Source of the DNA: JBOCEF01 sp047610385
GTDB lineage: Bacteria > Pseudomonadota > Alphaproteobacteria > Rhodobacterales > Rhodobacteraceae
Assembly (NCBI GenBank): GCA_047610385.1
Contig: JBLGAC010000032.1
Location: 1 to 46,304, forward strand
Direction of reading: 5' to 3'
Length of the DNA: 46,304 nucleotides
The notes under the pieces were generated by a model. The model searched no databases and was not told the origin of the DNA. It saw nothing but the letters and a program-made list of their open reading frames with translations. Both the position numbers and the translations under genes were made by a program. The number at the start of each line of letters is the position of its first letter. Positions within the stretch are counted from its first letter, which is position 1. Below are positions 7,894 through 15,047 of the stretch, one piece after another.

Positions 7894-9324
7894 ATGAAAA
7901 CGTTGAACAAATTTTACATTGATGGCGCTTGGGTTAACTCGGTTTCGACCGAGACCATGCCAGTGATGAACCCGGCCTCAAACAGCCAGATCGGGGTGCT
8001 GACGCTGGGCAACGCGGCGGATGTCGACCGGGCCGTTGCCGCCGCCAAGCGCGCGTTTGAAAGCTTTTCACAGACCAGCAAAGACCAGCGGCTTGCGCTG
8101 CTGGAGCGGTTGCTTGATGCCACGCGCACCCGCATCGAAGACCTCGCGCAGGCGATGACGGCGGAAATGGGCGCGCCGATCACCATGTCCCGCGAGGTAC
8201 AGGCCGAGAGCGGCATCGGCCATCTGGAAGGCTTCATCGCCGCACTGAAAGCGCAGGACGAGCGTGAGGTGCTGGCGAGTGGCGATATCGTGACACGCGA
8301 ACCGATCGGCGTCTGCGGGCTGATCACGCCGTGGAACTGGCCGATCAACCAGATCGCGCTGAAGGTCATTCCGGCCTTGGCAGTGGGCGCGACCTGCGTT
8401 CTGAAACCCTCAGAACACACGCCGCTTTGCGCCAATATCTATGGCGAAATCATCCACGCTGCTGGCTATCCCGCGGGTGTGTTCAACCTGGTGCATGGGG
8501 CCGGGCCGGTGGTGGGCGCGGCGATGTCGCGCCACCGCGACATCGCGATGATGTCGTTCACCGGCTCCACCCGTGCGGGCATTCAGGTCAGCAAGGATGC
8601 GGCCGACACGGTCAAACGCGTCGCGCTTGAACTGGGCGGCAAGTCGCCCAATCTGGTCTTTGCCGATTGTGATTTGCCAACCCGCGTCAGCGAGGGCGTG
8701 GCGGCGTGTTTCTACAACACCGGCCAGTCTTGCGACGCACCGACCCGAATGTTGGTTGAGCGCGCGTGCTACGACGACGCCGTCAGGCTCGCATTGGCGG
8801 CGGGCGAGGCGCAGACCGTCGGCGATCCGTTGTCGGAGGGGGACCACATCGGGCCACTTTTTGACGAAATCCAGTATAACCGCGTGCAGGCGATGATCCA
8901 GGTCGGGATCGACGACGGCGCACGGCTGTTGGTTGGCGGGCTGGGCAAGCCGGACGGATTGCCAGACGGTTGGTATGTCAGGCCCACGATCTTTGCCGAT
9001 GTCTCCCCCGACATGCGCATTGCGCGCCAAGAGGTGTTTGGGCCAGTTCTGGTGATCATGGCCTTTGAAGACGAAGACCACGCCATTCGCATGGCCAATG
9101 ACACCGAATACGGCCTTGCGGCCTATGTTCAGACCGGCGATCCAAGGCGGGCTGAAAGGGTGGCAAACCGCCTGCGTGCAGGCGGCATCCACATCAATGG
9201 CCGGGATGCCGGGTATGGCGCGCCGTTTGGCGGCTACAAACAGTCCGGCACCGGGCGCGAAGGCGGCGGTTTCGGGCTCGAGGAATTCCAGGAGCTGAAG
9301 GTCCGGCCGCCTTTCGCACTGTGA
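7894..9324 (+). CDS. NAD(P)-dependent aldehyde dehydrogenase family protein
   Basis: Aldehyde dehydrogenase of 476 residues that oxidises an aldehyde to its acid. The proton-acceptor Glu246 is in ALELGGKSPN, the nucleophile Cys280 in GQSCDAPTRM, the cofactor-binding FTGSTRAG is near 225, and the start of the nucleotide fold shows TPWNWPINQ near 148. Length is normal for the family. It lies 33 bp after the enolase-superfamily gene with an AAAGGA site, so it is part of the same transcript. With the GMC oxidoreductase it could carry an alcohol through the aldehyde to a carboxylic acid. The exact substrate class (betaine aldehyde, semialdehyde, lactaldehyde) is not decidable here. Confidence 0.9.
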   Translation: MKTLNKFYIDGAWVNSVSTETMPVMNPASNSQIGVLTLGNAADVDRAVAAAKRAFESFSQTSKDQRLALLERLLDATRTRIEDLAQAMTAEMGAPITMSREVQAESGIGHLEGFIAALKAQDEREVLASGDIVTREPIGVCGLITPWNWPINQIALKVIPALAVGATCVLKPSEHTPLCANIYGEIIHAAGYPAGVFNLVHGAGPVVGAAMSRHRDIAMMSFTGSTRAGIQVSKDAADTVKRVALELGGKSPNLVFADCDLPTRVSEGVAACFYNTGQSCDAPTRMLVERACYDDAVRLALAAGEAQTVGDPLSEGDHIGPLFDEIQYNRVQAMIQVGIDDGARLLVGGLGKPDGLPDGWYVRPTIFADVSPDMRIARQEVFGPVLVIMAFEDEDHAIRMANDTEYGLAAYVQTGDPRRAERVANRLRAGGIHINGRDAGYGAPFGGYKQSGTGREGGGFGLEEFQELKVRPPFAL

Positions 9325-9336
9325 GGGCGCGCCGCC

Positions 9337-10290
9337 TCAGCGGCCCTGCGGCACCACCTCATATCCCGGCTCTTCCGGCTCATCGTCGTGCATCTCGGCG
9401 GGGAAGCCGGGGGCCAGGATTTGCAGCCCCGTGGCGTCCTCAAGGCGGCGAATGATGTTGGGCGACAGCTCGCGTTCGCCATAGCGCGCAATGCCGTCGT
9501 CGAAGATCTTGATCATCACCGGGCTGATATCCAATGGCACGCCAGCGCGGTCGGCGACCTGTTGAAACAGACCGATGTCCTTTTTCACGAGATCCATGGT
9601 GAAGGAAATATCGCGTGAGCCGTTCAGGATCACCTGGCTTTCGGTTTCATGTGAAAAGCTGTTGCCGGACGAGATCTTGATCGCCTCATAAGCGGTGTTC
9701 AAATCCATTCCCGCCGCCTTGGCCGTCACCAATGCCTCGCAGCTGGCGATCAGGTGTGCGGTTGCCAGGTAGTTGGTCACGACCTTCAGCACCGACGCAG
9801 ACCCCAGATCGCCAGTGTGCAAAATGCGCCGCCCCATCTTGGTGAGCAGCGGCAGGATGCGTTCAAACGTGGCGCGATCACAGCCTGCAAAAATCGCGAT
9901 ATTGGCGGTGTCCGCCCTGTGGCAGCCACCCGAGACCGGGCAATCCACCGCCGCGCCGCCAGCCGCAATCACCATGGCGCCAAGCCGTGCCACTTCGGCT
10001 TGATCCGTGGTGGACATCTCCATCCAGATCTTGCCGGCGGTGACTTCGGGCAGCATCTCCTGCATCACGGCGTTTGAGGCGGCAGGCGACGGCAGGCATG
10101 TGATCACGGCATCACAATCGCGCATCAGCTGTGCCGGGCTCTCGGCCGCCTTGGCGCCACGCGCAACGAAGCCTGCGACAAGATCGGGGTTCAGGTCGTG
10201 CACCGTCAGATCAATGTCGTTCCTGAGCAGGGAGCCCGACAGCTTGCCGCCGACATTGCCGAGGCCAATGAAGCCTATTTTCATATTCAT
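9337..10290 (-). CDS. NAD(P)-dependent beta-hydroxyacid dehydrogenase (3-hydroxyisobutyrate dehydrogenase-like)
   Basis: Member of the beta-hydroxyacid dehydrogenase family, 317 residues, which interconverts a 3-hydroxy acid and a semialdehyde with NAD(P). The Rossmann motif GFIGLGNVGG is at residues 6-15. The substrate-binding signature DCPVSGG is at 116-122, and the catalytic Lys169 lies in KVVTNYLA. The start could also be the second Met (10284). It is convergent with the aldehyde dehydrogenase gene, only 12 bp between the stops, so it is transcribed separately from it but likely belongs to the same catabolic set. The gene has its own upstream region with a CGCTT-GATT-AAGCG hairpin near 10313-10326. 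Upstream on the same strand lie gene remnants rather than an intact operon partner. Confidence 0.88.
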   Translation of the reverse strand: MNMKIGFIGLGNVGGKLSGSLLRNDIDLTVHDLNPDLVAGFVARGAKAAESPAQLMRDCDAVITCLPSPAASNAVMQEMLPEVTAGKIWMEMSTTDQAEVARLGAMVIAAGGAAVDCPVSGGCHRADTANIAIFAGCDRATFERILPLLTKMGRRILHTGDLGSASVLKVVTNYLATAHLIASCEALVTAKAAGMDLNTAYEAIKISSGNSFSHETESQVILNGSRDISFTMDLVKKDIGLFQQVADRAGVPLDISPVMIKIFDDGIARYGERELSPNIIRRLEDATGLQILAPGFPAEMHDDEPEEPGYEVVPQGR

Positions 10291-10367
10291 TCTCCCGTTT
10301 CACGGCCACAAGCCGCTTGATTAAGCGCCTTGATTTCAGGTTTTGCACCAAACCAGAAACAAAAGTT

Positions 10368-10538
10368 TTAGCGGCTCAGGCCAAACTGCGGCTGAAGCTC
10401 CTGCGCATTCCATGACACCTCATGGCTGGCCACGCGATCATAGATCCGAACCCGTGTCGCGGCTGAGGCCGCCCAAGCCGGACCTTGGCATATTGTGCAA
10501 CATTGATCGCTCAGGGCCCGGAACTGCGGATCGCTGCA
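10368..10538 (-). pseudogene. C-terminal remnant of an unidentified gene
   Basis: A 56-codon minus-strand frame without a start codon is bounded upstream by TGA (10539-10541) and ends in TAA at 10368. Its translation looks like real protein: an aromatic and charged mix, two cysteine pairs early (QCCTICQG), then RVRIYDRVASHEVSWNAQEL near the end. I cannot name the family. It is read in the same direction as the beta-hydroxyacid dehydrogenase downstream and could once have been its operon partner. The missing start and the in-frame stop just upstream suggest a truncated gene. Chance openness in GC-rich DNA is possible, hence the low confidence. Confidence 0.35.
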
Positions 10539-10599
10539 TCACGGCGCTCGCGTGCAGGCACATGCTTGGATCAACGAAGACGCGGGCCTTCGATGACAG

Positions 10600-10740
10600 T
10601 CAGGTGACGCGGATGGCCACGCCGTCACGCCCAATGGCAAAATACCCAAGTACGATCACAGACGTCCAGAAGTGGGCGGTTTGGGCAAAACTGCCAACCG
10701 CAAACCGTCCGTCAGCGCCACAGACGCAGTATGTTTTTCG
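10600..10740 (-). pseudogene. Second minus-strand gene remnant, 46 codons
   Basis: A 46-codon minus-strand frame is bounded by TAG (10741-10743) and ends in TGA at 10600. It has no usable start. The translation contains a hydrophobic stretch, TAHFWTSVIVLGYFAIG, followed by RDGVAIRVT, which looks like the end of a protein. The family is not recognised. Together with the fragment at 10368-10538 it suggests that native genes were eroded on this side of the AT-rich junction at about 10741. Confidence 0.25.
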
Positions 10741-10899
10741 CTAGATGCAATTTCGTTTGGATTTTTATAATTAACTGGTGCGCCTATTTAAATAATCTTA
10801 AAAATAATTAAATTAACAAGTAAGATAATTTTTGGAAAAATATTTATAATACAAAAAATCTTCTAATTGTAATTTTTTTGACCAGGGGATCGCGCAACC
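10741..10899. other. AT-rich junction and probable promoter region
   Basis: This stretch is strikingly rich in A and T (runs such as TTTAAATAATCTTAAAAATAATTAAATTAA), against the GC-rich DNA around it. It marks the left edge of the two-gene phage-like module. A promoter for the gene at 10900 probably lies here, but no single -35/-10 pair stands out among many AT-rich candidates. I saw no direct repeats or tRNA fragment that would define an integration site. Confidence 0.5.
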
Positions 10900-11190
10900 A
10901 TGGCAAAAAAATTCACCTTCACATTGGAAAACAAGCGCGTTGCTGAACGCATTATCATGTGTGACTTGTCTCATCTTATCATTGCGCGCAAGATTGGGTG
11001 CGAGGTGACCACGCTCAAACGGTGGCTGGTGCGCCATAGGTTGATTGAGACGGAGACGGCGAAATACCTGCAAGCCACTGAGGTCGAGACCCGGACGCGC
11101 CCGTGCATGCAGTGCGGCGTTGACGAGGAGCAGCCTAGGAATTGCTACATGTGCGGTCGATGCCGCGCTCAGATAACGAGGATTATCTGA
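10900..11190 (+). CDS. Small HTH plus zinc-ribbon-like protein, phage/mobile type
   Basis: Uncharacterised 96-residue protein. Residues 22-50 (MCDLSHLIIARKIGCEVTTLKRWLVRHRL) have the spacing of a helix-turn-helix, and residues 68-89 carry two CxxC pairs (CMQC and CYMCGRC) likely to hold one zinc. A DNA-binding or regulatory role is inferred; no named family is recognised. The start follows an AGGGGA site. Its TGA overlaps the next ATG (TGATG at 11188), so it is translationally coupled to the nuclease-like gene. The gene follows an extremely AT-rich leader, which supports acquisition by transfer. It could be a phage-type accessory protein or a controller of the downstream nuclease. Confidence 0.6.
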   Translation: MAKKFTFTLENKRVAERIIMCDLSHLIIARKIGCEVTTLKRWLVRHRLIETETAKYLQATEVETRTRPCMQCGVDEEQPRNCYMCGRCRAQITRII

Positions 11191-11615
11191 TGGCACTCAC
11201 GGCAAAGGGCGCGAAGGCGAAGGGCGACGCCTGTGGGCGCGAGTTGGCGGCGTGGGTCGACACGCGGTTCGCAGCTGAAGGTCGGGCATTCCAGGGTGCC
11301 GGGGAGGCGGACATTCTCGGCACGCCGCATTTGCATGTTGGGGCGAAGCGCGTTCAGCGTCTGCGGCTTCGCGATGCGATGGCGCAGACTAAGCGTTCGA
11401 CCAAAGCACCCAAGGACACGTCGATGCCGGTGGTCGTCTTGCGTCAGTCACGGATGGCCACCGACCAACCGTTCGCCATTGCTCGGCTTGCAGATTTCTG
11501 GACGCTCTACGAGGCCTACCTGCAACAGCAAGGCTTCATGCGTGAGCGCGTGCCAGATGCGGGTCCAGTAACAGCGCAGGCATTGCCTCCATTGCGGGGT
11601 GGCGCTCACCGGTGA
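11190..11615 (+). CDS. PDDEXK-like phage nuclease, probably catalytically impaired
   Basis: 141-residue protein resembling small phage-type Holliday-junction-resolvase-like nucleases. The N terminus KGAKAKGDACGRELAAW corresponds to the usual helix with a conserved Glu. GEADILG near residues 41-47 carries the metal-binding Asp, and HVGAKRVQRLRL follows. In relatives I know the last segment usually reads H-[IV]-E-x-K-R; here the Glu is Gly, which needs only a GAG to GGG change. If so, the enzyme lacks a catalytic acid. The rest, PVVVLRQSR and a C-terminal LADFWTLYEAYL, fits the fold. Residues after about 118 may be non-native, since they run antisense into a gene remnant. The start is coupled to the HTH gene by TGATG. 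Confidence 0.5.
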   Translation: MALTAKGAKAKGDACGRELAAWVDTRFAAEGRAFQGAGEADILGTPHLHVGAKRVQRLRLRDAMAQTKRSTKAPKDTSMPVVVLRQSRMATDQPFAIARLADFWTLYEAYLQQQGFMRERVPDAGPVTAQALPPLRGGAHR

Positions 11616-11848
11616 GTTCGTGGTGGCGTATGCACTCTTGGCATTCGGAATGGATTGCCCCTCGGACCACGCCGGATCACCTTGGTCATCGCGTGCTTCT
11701 TGTGCAGCGGGTGGTTGAGGACCGCTGCGTCTTAGCGCGACAGCTTGCCCAGCGGGCACCATGCAGCTTCCACTAGTTGGACGCCGATCCAGCCCCAACG
11801 CAGGACGGTGGCGCGGTCGGCATGGGGGAGGAGTGTGAGCAGCAGCAT
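11536..11848 (-). pseudogene. Frame-broken minus-strand gene remnant with a CxxC motif
   Basis: Two consecutive minus-strand frames read like pieces of one protein. The first starts with ATG at 11848 and runs 38 codons (MLLLTLLPHADRATVLRWGW and on) to TAA at 11732. A second frame, open from about 11700 to TGA at 11536, contains ECQECIRHHELTGERHP, which looks like a zinc-binding cysteine/histidine cluster. No single frame joins them, so the gene is frameshifted if it was ever one gene. The family is not recognised. It faces the nuclease-like gene and overlaps its 3' end. Confidence 0.3.
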
Positions 11849-12143
11849 TGGCGCGGGGGTGCGCATAGCTCGTGACATCTCAAACTATCAGGCCACTCAG
11901 GACACACAAATTCTTGAGCGTATGCGATCGTTTGCAACCTTCTGATTTAGATATTTAGGCTTCATATCGTAATGGCCACCCCCTATTTTTGCGTCAGAGA
12001 GTGCGCAACGGGCCTCGTCTTTAGGGGTGAATGCGAACATGGGCACCCCTGCAATATACGAAGTTATATGATTTTAACTTTTTGGATAGCCAATGACTTT
12101 CCGATAGCAAACTGCGAAACGACTTCCTTTTCACAAATGACGG
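11849..12143. other. Non-coding stretch, AT-richer, no supported gene
   Basis: No convincing gene is visible. A plus-strand frame opening at 11972 is uninterrupted for some distance but has low-complexity, non-protein-like content in its second half and lacks a clear ribosome-binding site. The stretch around 12055-12130 is again AT-rich and probably marks the right end of the foreign segment. Confidence 0.5.
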
Positions 12144-12215
12144 GGGGCTCGATGCTCCCCGAGGCCAGATTCGGAACCTCAGGGCAGGTCGCAGCCGCTC
12201 AGGGCATCGAGCCCC
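12144..12215. repeat. Inverted repeat GGGGCTCGATGC / GCATCGAGCCCC
   Basis: Two exact 12-bp inverted arms lie at 12144-12155 and 12204-12215, separated by 48 bp. The same GCATCGAGCCCC string occurs again in the hairpin at 24769-24780. Just after the right arm is another hairpin (CGTCGG...CCGACG, about 12224-12241). This looks like a small dispersed intergenic palindromic repeat or a compound terminator region. It marks the boundary between the foreign segment and the cox operon. Confidence 0.55.
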
Positions 12216-12270
12216 TCGCGCCCGCGTCGGCATGCGCCGACGGCTCCCTGCCTAGCGTTGGCGTAAACGA

Positions 12271-12300
12271 AAACGGGCGGCGCACTGGCGCCGCCCGTTT
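12271..12300 (-). terminator. Rho-independent terminator of the cox operon
   Basis: A perfect 13-bp stem, AAACGGGCGGCGC against GCGCCGCCCGTTT, with the 4-base loop ACTG. On the minus strand the stem runs into TTTTCG. It sits 39 bp beyond the coxC stop, as expected for the end of the operon. Confidence 0.85.
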
Positions 12301-12338
12301 GAAACCTTCGCCCATACGCGCAGGGCACCCGGTGGAGG

Positions 12339-13139
12339 TCAGCGGCCCCAGATGTAGACCGCGGCAAACAGGAACAACCACACCACGTCGACGAAGTGCC
12401 AGTACCAGGCGGCGGCCTCATAGCCGATATGTTGCCCGGCAGTGAAGTGGCCACGCATGGCGCGCAGCATGCACACGGCGAGGAAGATGGTCCCGATCAC
12501 GACGTGGAAGCCATGAAAGCCCGTCGCCATGTAAAAGTTTGCGCCGTAGATGTTGCCGGAGAAGCTGAACGTCGCGTGGCTGTATTCATACGCCTGCGTG
12601 ATCGTGAACAGCACGCCAAGGCCGACCGCCAGCATCAGCGCCTTGGCCATGGTCTTGCGGTCATTGTCATGGGCGATCGCGTGATGCGCCCAGGTCGCCG
12701 CGCAGCCCGAGGCCAGCAGGATCAGCGTGTTGATCAACGGCAGGTGCCACGGATCAAAGGTCTCAATGCCCAGGGGTGGCCATGTTTGAAAGGCGGCGGG
12801 CTGTGTCGCGCCACCCGGGTACATGGCATGTTTGAAGAATGACCAGAACCAGGCCACGAAGAACATCACTTCAGAAACGATGAACAGGATCACGCCATAG
12901 CGCAGACCGATCTGTACCACCGGAGTGTGATCGCCCACATGCGCTTCGGCCACCACGTCGGACCACCACGCGTACATGACGTACAGCACCAGCGCGAGGC
13001 CGATGAGCATCATCCACGGGCCGTTGTCATGGAGAAACATGACCCCGCCGTACAGCAGAATAAACGCCCCAACCGCGCCCAGAAGCGGCCAGGGGCTGGG
13101 CGGGAGAACGTGGTAGTCGTGGTTCTTCTCATGGGCCAT
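12339..13139 (-). CDS. coxC: Cytochrome c oxidase subunit III
   Basis: Subunit III (CtaE) of the aa3-type cytochrome c oxidase in the inner membrane; it binds lipid and stabilises the proton-pumping core. It has 266 residues and seven hydrophobic helices. Family landmarks are the N-terminal HEKNHDYHVLPPSPWPL, EVMFFVAWFWSFFKH with its conserved Glu, the helix with EY in ITQAYEYSHATF, GFHGFHVVIGT and the C terminus AAWYWHFVDVVWLFLFAAVYIWG. It is the last gene of the minus-strand order coxB-ctaB-small protein-ctaG-coxC and is followed by a strong terminator. In related bacteria SURF1 and threonine synthase often follow; here they do not. Confidence 0.97.
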   Translation of the reverse strand: MAHEKNHDYHVLPPSPWPLLGAVGAFILLYGGVMFLHDNGPWMMLIGLALVLYVMYAWWSDVVAEAHVGDHTPVVQIGLRYGVILFIVSEVMFFVAWFWSFFKHAMYPGGATQPAAFQTWPPLGIETFDPWHLPLINTLILLASGCAATWAHHAIAHDNDRKTMAKALMLAVGLGVLFTITQAYEYSHATFSFSGNIYGANFYMATGFHGFHVVIGTIFLAVCMLRAMRGHFTAGQHIGYEAAAWYWHFVDVVWLFLFAAVYIWGR

Positions 13140-13176
13140 GTACGGTCCTCCAGTCAGATATTCGTGCGCGCCGCGA

Positions 13177-13767
13177 TCAGTTAACGTTCGATCGGGCGTC
13201 GGCGTCCAGAGACGCCGCCTTATTGGCGGGCGGCTCGGGCAATTCGGTTTCGTAGAACGTATAGGACAGCGTGATGGTCGTCACGTAGGAGGCCTCCACA
13301 TCGTCCACAATTTCGGGGTCGACATAGAAGGTCACCGGCATCATCACCCGCTCTCCGGGCTGCAGCACCTGCTGTTCAAAGCAGAAGCAGTCGATCTTGG
13401 TGAAATAGCTGCCCGCGCTGAACGGGGCGACGTTGTAGCTGGCGGTGCCTGCAATCGCGCGATCGGTGGGGTTGTAGGCCTCATAGAAGGCCAGTCCAAC
13501 CTCGCCGATGCGCAGTTCCACTTCGCGCAGTTCGGGACGGAATTCCCACTCCAGTCCCACTGCGGTGTTGCTGTCGAAGCGGATCTTGATCGTGCGGTCC
13601 AGCACTTCGACATTGCCGTCACCCGACGCGACCGAGGTCACGCCACCAAAGCCCGTCACTTGGCAGAACCAGCTGTAAAGAGGCACTGCCGCGAAGCTGA
13701 GCGCGCCCATAGTGAAGACCAGGGCAGACAGTCTCAGAACCGTTTTACGCTGCGCCGACACACCCAT
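13177..13767 (-). CDS. ctaG: Cytochrome c oxidase assembly protein CtaG (Cox11 family)
   Basis: Copper chaperone needed to build the CuB centre of subunit I. It has 196 residues: one N-terminal membrane helix (about 10-30) and a periplasmic immunoglobulin-like domain. Diagnostic features are AAVPLYSWFCQVTGFGG just after the helix and the copper-binding CFCFEQQVLQPGERVMMPVTFYVDPEI. The length matches the family. It is placed between subunit III and the small membrane gene, with 37 bp to coxC. Subunit I, its target, is not in the window; in Rhodobacter and Paracoccus relatives that gene is also located elsewhere. Confidence 0.96.
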   Translation of the reverse strand: MGVSAQRKTVLRLSALVFTMGALSFAAVPLYSWFCQVTGFGGVTSVASGDGNVEVLDRTIKIRFDSNTAVGLEWEFRPELREVELRIGEVGLAFYEAYNPTDRAIAGTASYNVAPFSAGSYFTKIDCFCFEQQVLQPGERVMMPVTFYVDPEIVDDVEASYVTTITLSYTFYETELPEPPANKAASLDADARSNVN

Positions 13768-13768
13768 T

Positions 13769-13915
13769 TCAGTACCCCTGAATCATCTGCCCTGAGGACA
13801 GTTTGACGATGGTGACCGCAAAAACCAGCACCACGAAGCTCAGCAGCAGCACCCCTAGGGCGATGTTGCGGCCGCGGCGGCGGCGATGCAGTTCATGCTC
13901 TTCTTTCACGATCAT
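13769..13915 (-). CDS. Small single-helix membrane protein of the cox operon
   Basis: A 48-residue protein, MIVKEEHELHRRRRGRNIALG and onward, with a basic N terminus, one transmembrane helix (about 20-38) and a short C-terminal tail. I chose ATG 13915 because a GGAG site lies 6-8 bp upstream; a longer in-frame start (13963) would extend into the end of ctaB. Only one base separates it from the ctaG start, so the two are coupled. A small gene at this position between ctaB and ctaG occurs in relatives and is annotated there as a hypothetical or CoxF-like protein. A role in oxidase assembly is inferred only from position. Confidence 0.8.
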   Translation of the reverse strand: MIVKEEHELHRRRRGRNIALGVLLLSFVVLVFAVTIVKLSSGQMIQGY

Positions 13916-13931
13916 GATTGGCTCCGGAAAA

Positions 13932-14888
13932 TCAGAACAGGACCATGGACGACCAGTAGTCACCCAAAGCGCCCCGCAGCAACGCTTCGCCGATCAGCGC
14001 CGCGAAGTGCAGGAAAAGGTAGATGATCGAAACGCGGAACAGCTTCTTTTCGATCCTGAAGCCATCGGCGTCGGCCTCAGCCTCAGTCCGGCGCCACAGC
14101 GGCGCGGCCAGCATCAGGAACTGCGCGTTCAGCACGATCGCAACCGCCAGATACAGCGCCCCACCGGCTGAGGTGAAGGCAGGCGCGATGGCGATCGGCG
14201 CCAGCAGCACCGCATAGATCACCATCTGACGACGGGTTGAGGCATGGCCCTTGACGATCGGCATCATCGGGACACCAACGCGTTCGTAATCAAGATTGCG
14301 AAACAGCGCGAGCGCCCAGAAATGCGGCGGCGTCCACATGAAGATCAGCGCGAACATCAGCAAGGGGGCAACCGACACATCCCCCGTCGCCACCGCCCAG
14401 CCCAGCATCGGTGGGAAGGCACCCGCTGCCCCCCCGATCACGATGTTCTGGGGCGTCGAGCGTTTGAGCCACATGGTGTAGACCACGGCATAGAAGAAAA
14501 TCGTGAAGGCCAAGATTGCTGCCGAAAGCGGATTGGCAAACAAGCCCAGCATCATCACCGACAGCACCGACAGCACGAGGCCGACGGCCAGGGCTTCGCG
14601 TGGGGCGACCTTGCCCGACGCGGCAGGCCGGTTGCGGGTGCGGGCCATCTGCGCGTCGATGTCCGCATCCCACCACATGTTCAGCGCGCCGGAGGCCCCT
14701 GCCCCGACGGCGATGCAGATGATCGACGCCATGGCAATCACCGGATGCACGGGAACGGGCGCTGCGATCATCGCCGCCGCAGCAGTGAAGATCGACAGCG
14801 ACATCACCCGCGGCTTGAGCAGCGCAACATAGTCCCGGAACTCAGGCTCAGCGTCAGTCGTCGCGATGGGGTAAGCGGCGTCGGTCAT
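13932..14888 (-). CDS. ctaB: Protoheme IX farnesyltransferase (heme O synthase)
   Basis: UbiA-superfamily membrane enzyme that adds a farnesyl group to heme b, giving heme O, the precursor of heme A for the aa3 oxidase. It has 318 residues and about eight or nine helices. The first Asp-rich prenyl-diphosphate motif lies in NMWWDADIDAQMARTRNRP, and the second region is RNLDYERVGVPMMPIVKG. Other family landmarks are LLKPRVMSL near residue 25 and WTPPHFWALAL. It is co-transcribed with coxB upstream (159 bp gap containing GC-rich hairpins) and the small membrane gene downstream (16 bp gap). Confidence 0.96.
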   Translation of the reverse strand: MTDAAYPIATTDAEPEFRDYVALLKPRVMSLSIFTAAAAMIAAPVPVHPVIAMASIICIAVGAGASGALNMWWDADIDAQMARTRNRPAASGKVAPREALAVGLVLSVLSVMMLGLFANPLSAAILAFTIFFYAVVYTMWLKRSTPQNIVIGGAAGAFPPMLGWAVATGDVSVAPLLMFALIFMWTPPHFWALALFRNLDYERVGVPMMPIVKGHASTRRQMVIYAVLLAPIAIAPAFTSAGGALYLAVAIVLNAQFLMLAAPLWRRTEAEADADGFRIEKKLFRVSIIYLFLHFAALIGEALLRGALGDYWSSMVLF

Positions 14889-15047
14889 TGATGCTCCTGC
14901 GGGGCGCGCCCGGGGCGCGCGTGTCCGGTTCTGGCCGCCCGCGGAACGCGCGGGCTGAGAGAAAGGTGCCGGATCCTCCGGCGGGGGCGGGGCTGGCCGA
15001 ACCTAGGCGGTCCGGCCTATTGCGGCGCAACCTGCGCCACGGCCCGA

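Noticed and set aside
12055..12067. Exact match to the 13-bp arm of a loxP site (TATACGAAGTTAT)
   Set aside because: The expected 8-bp spacer and second inverted arm are absent upstream, so this is probably chance in AT-rich DNA. No recombinase gene is nearby.
11972..12445. 157-codon plus-strand open frame
   Set aside because: It runs through the cox terminator hairpin and antisense into coxC, and its later part is arginine/proline-rich shadow sequence.
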